Shown: piece after piece, positions 56,380 to 64,000 of the stretch
Layout: the number at the start of each line of letters is the position of its first letter
Numbering within the stretch: position 1 is the first letter of the stretch
NCBI RefSeq assembly: GCF_014196845.1
Contig: NZ_JACIEM010000007.1
Span: forward strand, 124,001 to 188,000
Length of the DNA stretch: 64,000 nt
Reading direction: 5' to 3'
Source of the DNA: Aurantimonas endophytica
GTDB lineage: Bacteria; Pseudomonadota; Alphaproteobacteria; Rhizobiales; Rhizobiaceae
Position numbers and translations under genes: made by a program
Notes under the pieces: generated by a model
What the model was told of the DNA's origin: nothing
The model's database searches: none
The model's input: the letters and a program-made list of their open reading frames with translations, nothing else

Positions 56380-57261
56380 ATGGTTACGGGCATCGAGAAG
56401 ATCGGCATCGTCGGCGCCGGGCAGATGGGCGCGGGGATCGCCCATGTATCGGCGCTCGCCGGCTACGCGGTAACGCTCTACGACATCTCGGACGACAGGC
56501 TGAAGGAAGGCCTCAGGCGCCTCGGGGCGTCGCTGGACCGCAAGCTCGGCTCGGAGAAGATCACCGAGGCCGAGCGCGCCGCGGCGCTCGCACGGGTGGT
56601 GACGACGACGGATCCGGCCGATCTCGGCGGCCTCGACCTGGTCATCGAGGCGGCGACCGAGGACGAGACGGTCAAGCGCAAGATCTACCGCGAGATCTGC
56701 CCGCATCTCAGCCCCGAGACGATCCTGGCCACCAACACCTCGTCGATCTCGATCACCCGCCTGGCCGCCTCCACCGACCGGCCCGAGCGGTTCATGGGCA
56801 TCCATTTCATGAACCCGGTGCCGGTGATGATGCTGGTCGAGCTGGTGCGCGGCATCGCCACGGAGGACCCGACCTTCGAGGCGGCGCGGGAATTCGTCGC
56901 CTCGCTGGAGAAGACGATCACCGTGTCGGAGGACTTTCCGGCCTTCATCGTCAACCGCATCCTTTTGCCGATGATCAACGAGGCGATCTACGTGCTCTAC
57001 GAGGGCGTCGGCTCGGTGGAGTCGATCGACACGGCGATGAAGCTCGGCGCCAACCACCCGATGGGCCCGCTGCAGCTCGCCGACTTCATCGGCCTCGATA
57101 CCTGCCTGTCGATCATGCAGGTGCTGCATGACGGGCTTTCCGATTCCAAGTACCGGCCATGCCCGCTGCTGGTGAAATATGTCGAGGCCGGCTGGCTCGG
57201 CCGCAAGACCGGCCGCGGCTTCTACGACTATCGCGGCGAGACGCCGGTCCCGACACGGTAG
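56380..57261 (+). CDS. 3-hydroxybutyryl-CoA dehydrogenase
   Basis: A 293-aa NAD(P)-dependent 3-hydroxyacyl-CoA dehydrogenase. Rossmann motif IGIVGAGQMGAGIAHVSAL, DLVIEAATEDETVKRKIY, the catalytic His in ERFMGIHFMNPVPVMMLVEL, and AFIVNRILLPMINEAIYVLY in the dimerisation domain; C-terminal KTGRGFYDY. It lies 69 bases after etfA and probably uses ETF-linked acyl-CoA metabolism as context (polyhydroxybutyrate or fatty-acid turnover). Confidence 0.95.
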   Translation: MVTGIEKIGIVGAGQMGAGIAHVSALAGYAVTLYDISDDRLKEGLRRLGASLDRKLGSEKITEAERAAALARVVTTTDPADLGGLDLVIEAATEDETVKRKIYREICPHLSPETILATNTSSISITRLAASTDRPERFMGIHFMNPVPVMMLVELVRGIATEDPTFEAAREFVASLEKTITVSEDFPAFIVNRILLPMINEAIYVLYEGVGSVESIDTAMKLGANHPMGPLQLADFIGLDTCLSIMQVLHDGLSDSKYRPCPLLVKYVEAGWLGRKTGRGFYDYRGETPVPTR

Positions 57262-57315
57262 GGGGGGTCGGGCGGCGCCGGTTCCGCGGCTTCCCCCTGC
57301 CGGGCCTGACCTGTT

Positions 57316-58224
57316 TCAGGTGACCTGACCGTGCTCGGCGAGGAAGTCCAGCAGCACGCGGGCCCGGGCCGGCAGGCCGGCGGAGCGGCCGATGAAGACG
57401 GCATGGAACGCTTCCTCGTCGCCCGGATTGAGCGCCTCCAGCAGGGGTGCCAGCCGGCCGGCGGCGATGTCGCCGCGGACCGTGAAGGCGGCGAGCCGGG
57501 CCGGGCCGATGCCGGCGAGCGCCAGCTGCCGCAGGCCCTCGCCGTCGTTGATCCGGACCTGCCCGACGCTCGGCAGCACCGTCACCTCGCCATCTCCCTT
57601 GCGCAGCGGCCAGCCGCTCGTCGCCCGGGCGTAGCTGAAGCCGAGCCGGCTCAGCCCCTCGATGTCCGCAAGGGTCTGGGGCAGGCCGTGCCGGTCGATC
57701 CATGCCGGCGCGGCGACGATTGTCATCCGCGTCGCGCCCAGCCTGCGCGCCATCAGGCCCGAACTCGGCATCGGTCCCGCCCGGATCGCGATATCGGTGC
57801 GGTCGCTGAGGAGATCGACGACCTGGTCGGTCTGGACGAGGTCGAGATCGATGCCCGGATAGCGCGCGAGAAAGGCGGGAAGCACCGGCGCCAGGACGTG
57901 GCTGAGATAGGAGGCGCTCGAGTTGACGCGCACCCGCCCGGCGGGCCGCTCGCCGGCACCGGCCGCGCGCTCCGCCTCCTCGAGGTCGGCGAGGATCGTC
58001 AGCGCTCGTTCGTAAAATGCCTGACCCTCCGCAGTCAGCTGGAACCGCCGGGTCGTGCGGTGGACGAGGCGCGTGCCGAGCCGCGCCTCCAGCCGGGCGA
58101 CGAGCTTCGAGACCGCTGAGGCGGAGACGCCGGCGGCGCGCGCGGCGGCGGAAAAGCCCGCCTGCTCGACGACGCGGACGAAGACCTCCAGCTCGGCGAA
58201 GCGATTGACGTCGGGGCGCGGCAT
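57316..58224 (-). CDS. LysR-family transcriptional regulator
   Basis: A 302-aa LysR regulator: winged HTH at the N-terminus (FVRVVEQAGFSAAARAAGVS, ASAVSKLVARLEARLGTRLV, RTTRRFQLTAEGQAFYERA), then a periplasmic-binding-like effector domain. It is divergent from an MFS exporter gene with about 100 bases between, the usual regulator/target arrangement. Confidence 0.93.
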   Translation of the reverse strand: MPRPDVNRFAELEVFVRVVEQAGFSAAARAAGVSASAVSKLVARLEARLGTRLVHRTTRRFQLTAEGQAFYERALTILADLEEAERAAGAGERPAGRVRVNSSASYLSHVLAPVLPAFLARYPGIDLDLVQTDQVVDLLSDRTDIAIRAGPMPSSGLMARRLGATRMTIVAAPAWIDRHGLPQTLADIEGLSRLGFSYARATSGWPLRKGDGEVTVLPSVGQVRINDGEGLRQLALAGIGPARLAAFTVRGDIAAGRLAPLLEALNPGDEEAFHAVFIGRSAGLPARARVLLDFLAEHGQVT

Positions 58225-58323
58225 TCGTGAGGTGAATTCCCAGATGTTGTTCCTGCCGGCAGCCTACTTCATCAGCGTGGGAGCTGTCATCTGAGAGGCC
58301 TGTTCAACGGTCAGGCCATCGTC

Positions 58324-59505
58324 ATGCCCCTTGCTCTCTACGCCCTCACCGCTGGTGCCTTCGGCATCGGCGTCACCGAATTCGTCATCATGGGCCTGTT
58401 GCTGGAGGTGGGCGCCGATCTCGGCGTCTCGACCAGTGCCGCCGGCTTCCTGATCTCCGGCTATGCGCTCGGCGTCGTCGTCGGCGCGCCGCTGCTGACC
58501 ATCCTGACCAGCCGCTGGCCGCGCAAGACCGTGCTGCTGGCGCTGATGGCGATCTTCATCGTCGGCAATCTCGCCTGCGCGCTGGCGCCGACCTACGGCA
58601 TGCTGATGGCCGCGCGGGTGCTGACCGCCTTTGCCCACGGCACGTTCTTCGGCGTCGGCTCGGTGGTGGCAACCCGCCTGGTGCCGGCGGACAGGAAGGC
58701 ATCCGCCATCGCGCTGATGTTCACGGGCCTGACCGTCGCCACGGTGCTCGGCGTTCCCTTCGGCACCTGGCTCGGCCAGGCCGCCGGCTGGCGCGCCACC
58801 TTCTGGGCGGTCACCCTAGTCGGCATCGCCGCCTTCGCGGTCCTCGCCCTTGCCGTGCCGCAGGACGGCAAGCCACCATCGGCCGGCGACTGGCGGGCCG
58901 ACGTCAGGGCCCTCGGGCGACGGCCGGTGCTGCTCGGACTACTCACCACCGTCCTCGGCTATGCCGGCGTCTTCGCCGTCTTCACCTATATCGCCCCGAT
59001 CCTGACCCAGATCACCGGCTTCGGGGAGGCGGCGATCTCACCGATCCTGCTGCTGTTCGGCGGCGGGCTGGTCGTCGGCAACCTCGTCGGCGGCAAGCTT
59101 GCGGACAGGGCTCTCGTGCCGGCGCTGCTCGGCAGCCTCGCAACGCTCGCGCTGGTCCTCCTGGCGATGGGGCCGGCCCTCAACAGCGCCTGGACGGCGC
59201 TCATCGCCGTGACGTTGCTCGGCGCAACGGCCTTTGCCACGGTGCCGCCGCTGCAGATGTGGGTGCTGTCCAAGGCGGACGGCGCCGGCGAGAGCCTCGC
59301 CTCGTCCTTCAACATCGCCGCCTTCAATCTCGGCAATGCGCTCGGCGCCTTTGCCGGCGGGCTGGTGATCGATTCGGGACCGGGTCTCGGTTACGTCACG
59401 TGGACAGCGGCGCTGTTCCCGCTCATCGCCCTCGGCATCGCCGTCCTCGCGGTACGGCTCGACCGCGCGAGTGGCCGCCCCGCCGAGGTCGGGTATGTCG
59501 GATAG
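58324..59505 (+). CDS. MFS exporter, AraJ/sugar-efflux type
   Basis: A 393-aa, twelve-helix major facilitator. MPLALYALTAGAFGIGVTEF and VIMGLLLEVGADLGVSTSAA are typical of the DHA1 AraJ-like group; SRWPRKTVLLALMAIFIVGN follows helix 2-3 and the second half includes GKLADRALVPALLGSLATLA. Probably controlled by the divergent LysR regulator. The substrate is unknown. Confidence 0.92.
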   Translation: MPLALYALTAGAFGIGVTEFVIMGLLLEVGADLGVSTSAAGFLISGYALGVVVGAPLLTILTSRWPRKTVLLALMAIFIVGNLACALAPTYGMLMAARVLTAFAHGTFFGVGSVVATRLVPADRKASAIALMFTGLTVATVLGVPFGTWLGQAAGWRATFWAVTLVGIAAFAVLALAVPQDGKPPSAGDWRADVRALGRRPVLLGLLTTVLGYAGVFAVFTYIAPILTQITGFGEAAISPILLLFGGGLVVGNLVGGKLADRALVPALLGSLATLALVLLAMGPALNSAWTALIAVTLLGATAFATVPPLQMWVLSKADGAGESLASSFNIAAFNLGNALGAFAGGLVIDSGPGLGYVTWTAALFPLIALGIAVLAVRLDRASGRPAEVGYVG

Positions 59506-59511
59506 CGGTGC

Positions 59512-60186
59512 CTAGACCCCCGGCGCCGCGCTCTGCCGCACGACGTCGATCAGCCGCACGGCATCCGGGCTCGCCCACTCCGCCGGGCCGTTGATCGCGG
59601 CGCGGGCGCAGCCGTCGGGGCCGACGACGAGGGAGATCGGCAGGCCGAAGGCGACGCCCTGGCCCTTGAGGTCGTTGAAGACGCCCATCGTCTCGTCGCG
59701 GTAGAAGGGCAAAGCGGTCAGGCCGGTCTCGGTGTAGAAATCCTTCGGCTTCTGCGGGTCGCCCATGTCGACATTGATCGGCACGACGGCGAAATCCTCG
59801 CCGCCCTCGTCGCGCTCCAGCGCGTCGAGGGCCGGCATCTCCTCGCGGCAGGGGCCGCACCAGGTCGCCCAGAGATTGACCAGGACGGTGCTGCCGGCAA
59901 AATCGGCAAGGCTCGCCGCGTTGCCGTCGCCGTCCTTGAAGGCGATGGCGGAGACGTCGAAGGGCTTGTCGAGCGGCGCCACGGCCGCGACCTCGCCGCG
60001 GGCGTTCTGGTCGAGCGCCGCGGAAAGCGCCTCGTCGACCGTGCAGCGGTCGGCGACTTCGTTGCCAGACCCCGTTTCGCTCACGTATAGGACGGCTCCC
60101 CCCGCCGCGACGCCGCACAACAGCGCCACTGCCGCGACGAGACCCAGCCGCCGCCCGTTCGAAGCCTTCGGTGTTTCGTCGGACAT
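59512..60186 (-). CDS. tlpA: TlpA-type membrane-anchored thioredoxin
   Basis: A 224-aa protein with an N-terminal signal anchor ([20 protein letters not shown]) and a thioredoxin domain containing [20 protein letters not shown] (WCGPC active site) and [20 protein letters not shown]. TlpA reduces CuA-site or ScoI proteins during cytochrome oxidase assembly in the periplasm. The ATG at 60186 is 25 bases from argH on the other strand; this tlpA/argH divergence is common in Hyphomicrobiales. Confidence 0.92.
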   Translation of the reverse strand: MSDETPKASNGRRLGLVAAVALLCGVAAGGAVLYVSETGSGNEVADRCTVDEALSAALDQNARGEVAAVAPLDKPFDVSAIAFKDGDGNAASLADFAGSTVLVNLWATWCGPCREEMPALDALERDEGGEDFAVVPINVDMGDPQKPKDFYTETGLTALPFYRDETMGVFNDLKGQGVAFGLPISLVVGPDGCARAAINGPAEWASPDAVRLIDVVRQSAAPGV

Positions 60187-60211
60187 GTCGTCGAGAGCCT
60201 TTCGGGATTCC

Positions 60212-61615
60212 ATGAGCGATAAGATCAGCAACGAGATGTGGGGCGGTCGTTTCGCCTCGGGGCCTGCCGCGATCATGGAGGAGATCAACGCGTCGATCGA
60301 TTTCGACAAGCGCCTATATGGCGAGGATATCGACGGTTCGAAAGCCCATGCGACGATGTTGGGCGCGCAGAAGATCATTTCGGCCGAGGATGCGGCGCTG
60401 ATCTGCGATGGGCTGGAGACGATCCGGGGCGAGATCGCCGGCGGCAAATTCGCCTTCTCGCGCCAGCGCGAGGACATCCACATGAATGTCGAGGCGCGGC
60501 TCGCCGAACTGATCGGACCGGCCGCCGGGCGGCTGCACACGGCGCGCTCGCGCAACGACCAGGTGGCGGTGGATTTCCGCCTGCACGTGAAGTCGGCGCT
60601 GGGCGCACTCGCCGAAGCGCTGGAGGCGTTCATCGCGGCGCTGCTCGACAAGGCCGACGCGCATGCCGGCACCGTGATGCCGGGCTTCACGCATCTGCAG
60701 GTGGCGCAGCCGGTGACCTTCGGCCATCACTGCCTTGCCTATGTCGAGATGGCGTCGCGCGACCTGTCGCGCTGCCGCGACGCGCTGACGCGGCTCGACG
60801 AATGCCCGCTGGGCGCCGCGGCGCTCGCCGGCACCGGCTTTCCCATCGACCGGCACGCGACGGCGGCGGCGCTCGGCTTTCGCGAGCCGACGCGCAACTC
60901 GCTGGATTCGGTGTCCGACCGCGACTTCGCGCTGGAGTTCCTGTCGATCGCGGCGATCTGTGCCACGCACCTCTCGCGCCTTGCCGAGGAGATCGTCATC
61001 TGGGCGACGCCGCAATTCGGCTTCATCCGCCTGTCCGACGCGTTCTCCACCGGCTCCTCGATCATGCCGCAGAAGCGCAATCCGGACGCGGCGGAGCTGG
61101 TGCGGGCCAAGCCCGGCCGCATCAACGGCGCGCTGATCTCGCTGCTGACGGTGATGAAGGGCCTGCCGCTGACCTATTCGAAGGACATGCAGGAGGACAA
61201 GGAACAGGTCTTCGACGCGATCGACTCGCTGTCGCTGGCGCTGGCGGCGGCGACCGGCATGGTCCGCGACATGACGGTGAACGTCGAGGCGATGCGCCGC
61301 GCCGCCGGCCACGGCTATGCGACGGCCACGGATCTCGCCGACTGGCTGGTGCGCGAGGCGGGCCTGCCGTTCCGCGAGGCCCATCACGTCACCGGACGGG
61401 CGGTGGCGAGCGCCGAGGCGCAGGGCGTCGGGCTGGAGGAGCTGCCGTTCGAGGCGCTGCACGCGATCGACCCGCGCATCACGAAAGACGTCTATTCGGT
61501 GCTCGGCGTCGACGCGTCGGTGGAAAGCCGCACCAGTTTCGGCGGCACGGCGCCGGACAATGTCCGCGCGCAGATCGCCTACTGGCGGGAGCGGCTGGGC
61601 GAGGCGGCGCGATAG
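60212..61615 (+). CDS. argH: Argininosuccinate lyase
   Basis: A 467-aa fumarase/aspartase-superfamily enzyme cleaving argininosuccinate to arginine and fumarate. [20 protein letters not shown] at the N-terminus, [20 protein letters not shown], the conserved [20 protein letters not shown] signature loop, and [20 protein letters not shown]. The ATG at 60212 gives the standard N-terminus. A small lipoprotein and lysA follow. Confidence 0.98.
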   Translation: MSDKISNEMWGGRFASGPAAIMEEINASIDFDKRLYGEDIDGSKAHATMLGAQKIISAEDAALICDGLETIRGEIAGGKFAFSRQREDIHMNVEARLAELIGPAAGRLHTARSRNDQVAVDFRLHVKSALGALAEALEAFIAALLDKADAHAGTVMPGFTHLQVAQPVTFGHHCLAYVEMASRDLSRCRDALTRLDECPLGAAALAGTGFPIDRHATAAALGFREPTRNSLDSVSDRDFALEFLSIAAICATHLSRLAEEIVIWATPQFGFIRLSDAFSTGSSIMPQKRNPDAAELVRAKPGRINGALISLLTVMKGLPLTYSKDMQEDKEQVFDAIDSLSLALAAATGMVRDMTVNVEAMRRAAGHGYATATDLADWLVREAGLPFREAHHVTGRAVASAEAQGVGLEELPFEALHAIDPRITKDVYSVLGVDASVESRTSFGGTAPDNVRAQIAYWRERLGEAAR

Positions 61616-61699
61616 TCGCGACCGGGTGGTGATTTCTTCGGCGGGAACGGCTATCACGGCGGTGGCGAAGCGCCACAATCGGCAGCGGACAGCGCGGGC

Positions 61700-62011
61700 A
61701 TGGGCGACATGACGGATCGATCGAAACGGGCGGCGACGACGCTCCTGGTGATGGCGGGCGCCGCGCTGCTTGGCGGCTGCGGGGTCAAGAACATGCCCGT
61801 GGCGCCGGCTTCCGACGGGACATCGGCGGTGGTCGCCGAGGGCGAGGACGGGCGCGGCAACTCGATCATCGGCAGCGGCAGCGGCGCCTCCACCGTCAGC
61901 AGCCAGCGCATCTCCGCGATCCAGAACGACAATATCGTCAGTGCGGCGGAGGTCACCCGCAACCCCGCATCCGCCGGCTCCAGCTTCATCCTCGACCCGC
62001 TGCTGAACTGA
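61700..62011 (+). CDS. Small LptM-like lipoprotein
   Basis: A 103-aa lipoprotein: signal with lipobox LLGGCGVKNMP (Cys near residue 27), then a low-complexity Gly/Ser/Ala-rich chain ending ILDPLLN. An ATG three codons in is an alternative start. Short lipoproteins between argH and lysA are the rule in Rhizobiales and related proteobacteria; some (LptM) help LPS-export machinery maturation. Function here is inference by position. Confidence 0.82.
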   Translation: MGDMTDRSKRAATTLLVMAGAALLGGCGVKNMPVAPASDGTSAVVAEGEDGRGNSIIGSGSGASTVSSQRISAIQNDNIVSAAEVTRNPASAGSSFILDPLLN

Positions 62012-62045
62012 TCGCCGCCTTCCATCCTCGCATAACCGTGGCGAC

Positions 62046-63320
62046 ATGAACCATTTCGAGATCCGGGACGGCGCCCTCCACGCCGAGGGCGTGCCCGTGG
62101 AGCGCATCGCGCACGACGTCGGCACGCCGTTCTACTGCTATTCCTCCGCGACGCTGACGCGCCACTACGAGGTCTTCACCCGGGCTTTCGCCGACATCGA
62201 CGCGCTGGTCTGCTACGCGACGAAGGCCAATTCCAACCAGGCGGTGCTGGCGACGCTGGCGCGGCTCGGCGCCGGCGCCGACGTCGTCTCGGGCGGGGAA
62301 TTGCTGCGGGCGCTGCGCGCCGGCATCGCGCCGCAGAAGATCATGTTCTCCGGGGTCGGCAAGACCGTCCCGGAGATCGACCTGGCGCTCGCTGCGGGAA
62401 TCTTCTGCTTCAACGTCGAATCCGAGCCGGAGCTCGAGGCGATCGCCGCCCGCGCGGTGGCCGCCGGGCTTACCGCGCCGGTGTCGTTCCGGATCAACCC
62501 GGATGTCGACGCCCGCACCCACGCGAAGATCTCCACCGGCAAGAAGTCCGACAAGTTCGGCATCGCCTTCGACGACGCCATCGGCATCTACGACCGGGCG
62601 CGGGCGCTGCCGGGGATCGCGGTGTGCGGCATCGACATGCATATCGGCAGCCAGATCATCGATCTCGAGCCCTTCGACCAGGCCTTCGGCCGCCTCGCCG
62701 GGCTGGTGCGGCAGCTGCGCGAGGCCGGCCACAGCATCTCGCATGTCGATCTCGGCGGCGGGCTCGGCGTGCCCTACAAGCGCGACAACGCGCCGCCGCC
62801 GCTGCCCACCGCCTATGCCGAGATCGTCAAGCGCCACGTGCGCGACCTCGACTGCCGGGTGGTGTTCGAGCCGGGCCGGCTGATCGCCGCCAATGCCGGC
62901 ATCCTGGTGACCCGCGTGCTCTACGTGAAGGAGGCCGGCGACAAGGTCTTCGTCATCGTCGACGCGGCGATGAACGACCTCGTGCGCCCGACGCTCTACG
63001 ACGCCTGGCACGACATCCACCCGGTGATCGAGCAGCCGGACGGCGCGCGCATGGTCGCCGACGTCGTCGGGCCGGTGTGCGAGAGCGGCGACTTCTTCGC
63101 CAGGGACCGCGACCTGCCGAAGGTCAAGGCGGGCGACCTCGTCTATCTCGCCTCGGCCGGCGCCTACGGGGCGGTGCAGTCGGGCACCTACAATTCCCGG
63201 CCGCTGATCGCCGAGGTGCTGGTCAGGGACGACGATTTCTTCGCGGTGCGGCCGCGCCAGACGATCGACGAGCTGATCGCGCTCGACCGGCTGCCGCCCT
63301 GGCTGGACGAGACGGCGTAG
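62046..63320 (+). CDS. lysA: Diaminopimelate decarboxylase
   Basis: A 424-aa PLP enzyme of the alanine-racemase fold making L-lysine from meso-DAP. PFYCYSSATLTRHYEVFTRA, CYATKANSNQAVLATLARLG (PLP Lys in ATKAN), DIHIGSQIIDLEPF-like (here GIDMHIGSQIIDLEPF), VDLGGGLGVPY, and VGPVCESGDFFARDRDLP (active-site Cys). It follows the small lipoprotein by about 35 bases. Confidence 0.98.
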   Translation: MNHFEIRDGALHAEGVPVERIAHDVGTPFYCYSSATLTRHYEVFTRAFADIDALVCYATKANSNQAVLATLARLGAGADVVSGGELLRALRAGIAPQKIMFSGVGKTVPEIDLALAAGIFCFNVESEPELEAIAARAVAAGLTAPVSFRINPDVDARTHAKISTGKKSDKFGIAFDDAIGIYDRARALPGIAVCGIDMHIGSQIIDLEPFDQAFGRLAGLVRQLREAGHSISHVDLGGGLGVPYKRDNAPPPLPTAYAEIVKRHVRDLDCRVVFEPGRLIAANAGILVTRVLYVKEAGDKVFVIVDAAMNDLVRPTLYDAWHDIHPVIEQPDGARMVADVVGPVCESGDFFARDRDLPKVKAGDLVYLASAGAYGAVQSGTYNSRPLIAEVLVRDDDFFAVRPRQTIDELIALDRLPPWLDETA

Positions 63321-63415
63321 GCTGCCCGGCGCCGGGTTCACAGATGCGTCACCCGCCTCGTCTTCGCCGTAAAAACGGTTAAGGTTCTCAGGTCTACGAG
63401 GAACGAGAGCTGGCC

Positions 63416-64000
63416 ATGACGCAGGACGACCGGCGCAAGGACTTCCCGCGGCCCGGGCGTCTCGCCCTGACGCGCAGGCTCTCGGCCGCCGCCCTCGTCG
63501 TCGAGCGCGTGTGGCCGCTGGTGGTGGCCTTCGTCTGCCTCGCCGCGCTGTTCCTCACCTTCTCCTGGTTCGGGCTGTTCGCCGCCATGCCGTTCGCCGC
63601 GCGCGTCGCCGTGCTGGCGGTGCTGGCCGGGCTGGCGCTGTTCGCGCTGTGGCGGAACCGCCATGTGCGCTGGCCGGACGATTCGGAGGTCGATGCGCGG
63701 ATCGAGCTGGTCAGCCGGCTGCAGCACCAGCCGCTGCGCACGCAGGACGACCATGCCGCGACCGCCGATCCGTTCGCGCTGGCGCTGTGGCACGAGCACC
63801 AGCGGCGCATGGCGGCGCAACTCCGCAATCTCAGCGGCGGCTCGCCCCGCACCCAGACCGAGCGGCTCGACCCGTTCGGCCTGCGCGCGATGGTGGCGCT
63901 GCTGTTCGTCACCGCCTTCGCCTTCTCCTTCGGGCCGGGCGGCGGCCGGATCGTCGACGCGTTCGGGACGATCGACGTGCCCGGCGCCGTCACGGCGCGG
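63416..64000 (+). CDS. DUF4175 / TIGR02302 membrane protein (N-terminal part)
   Basis: The first 195 residues of a gene running off the right edge. MTQDDRRKDFPRPGRLALTR, two TM helices (VWPLVVAFVCLAALFLTFSW; VAVLAVLAGLALFALWRN), then SEVDARIELVSRLQHQPLRT and PFALALWHEHQRRMAAQLRN, the start of the TIGR02302/DUF4175 family. It follows lysA, the usual rhizobial order. Family function is unknown. Confidence 0.9.
   Translation, partial: MTQDDRRKDFPRPGRLALTRRLSAAALVVERVWPLVVAFVCLAALFLTFSWFGLFAAMPFAARVAVLAVLAGLALFALWRNRHVRWPDDSEVDARIELVSRLQHQPLRTQDDHAATADPFALALWHEHQRRMAAQLRNLSGGSPRTQTERLDPFGLRAMVALLFVTAFAFSFGPGGGRIVDAFGTIDVPGAVTAR

Overview
The window reads as high-GC chromosomal DNA of an alphaproteobacterium, most likely Hyphomicrobiales (Rhizobiales). 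This rests on the order tlpA / argH - small lipoprotein - lysA - DUF4175 protein, on the HIG1-type small protein ... PduO - etfB - etfA - 3-hydroxybutyryl-CoA dehydrogenase block, and on REP-like intergenic repeats of rhizobial type. The family assignment is inference; no rRNA or marker phylogeny is possible here.

Layout. (1) 1-3.2 kb, minus strand: a MoxR ATPase / DUF58 / DUF4381 / VWA operon, cut by the left edge. (2) 3.4-12 kb: a sulfate-ester module, with a secreted arylsulfatase, its aerobic formylglycine-generating enzyme (FGE), a coupled 74-aa protein, a LuxR-type two-component pair and a secreted SdsA-type alkylsulfatase. (3) 12.2-18.6 kb, plus strand: exported proteins of poorly understood families (beta-barrel, DUF2092, small secreted protein, periplasmic HAD phosphatase, DUF3300, DUF2950). 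(4) 18.6-24.8 kb: a decayed zone with IS3 and IS110 remnants, the C-terminal stump of a second arylsulfatase, and DUF202, MscS-channel and alpha/beta-hydrolase genes carrying frameshifts or stops. (5) 25-35 kb: an outer-membrane transporter-like protein, two little-known proteins, a 1064-aa autotransporter with a ~90-residue proline-rich linker, a cyclopropane-fatty-acid synthase and a FabF-like ketosynthase.

(6) 35.2-39.4 kb, minus strand: the most interesting locus, a tight three-gene operon. It encodes a metallo-beta-lactamase-fold protein, a single-chain E2-E1-JAB ubiquitin-like conjugation/deconjugation enzyme with its key residues visible, and a four-helix membrane protein. No CD-NTase and no ubiquitin-like protein gene is visible beside it. 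It lies next to an intact tRNA-Leu(CAA) and two truncated tRNA pieces, which look like an integration scar marking the right edge of the accessory region. (7) 40.8-49.2 kb: housekeeping genes (DedA/YqaA-like, DsbB, DUF3095, GGDEF, HNH, AlkA-type glycosylase, GluQ-RS, AEC and EamA transporters, HIG1 protein). (8) 50.0-53.7 kb: an AT-richer restriction-modification island (small RHH-like protein, C5 methyltransferase, MORC/MutL-like ATPase with a C-terminal nuclease-like motif, Vsr) inserted between otherwise conserved core genes. (9) 53.7-64 kb: core metabolism (PduO, ETF, 3-hydroxybutyryl-CoA dehydrogenase, LysR/MFS pair, TlpA, ArgH, lipoprotein, LysA, start of a DUF4175 protein).

How parts fit together. 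A 20-base element CTCGGGGTTTTCCCCGATAG, or close variants, lies upstream of the FGE/sulfatase operon, of a small secreted protein, of the transporter-like gene and, more weakly, of the alkylsulfatase. A LuxR-type response regulator sits inside this cluster, so a shared regulon is a testable hypothesis. Several lesions in the decayed zone are single-base shifts, some beside G/C runs, so sequencing error must be excluded before calling all of them pseudogenes.
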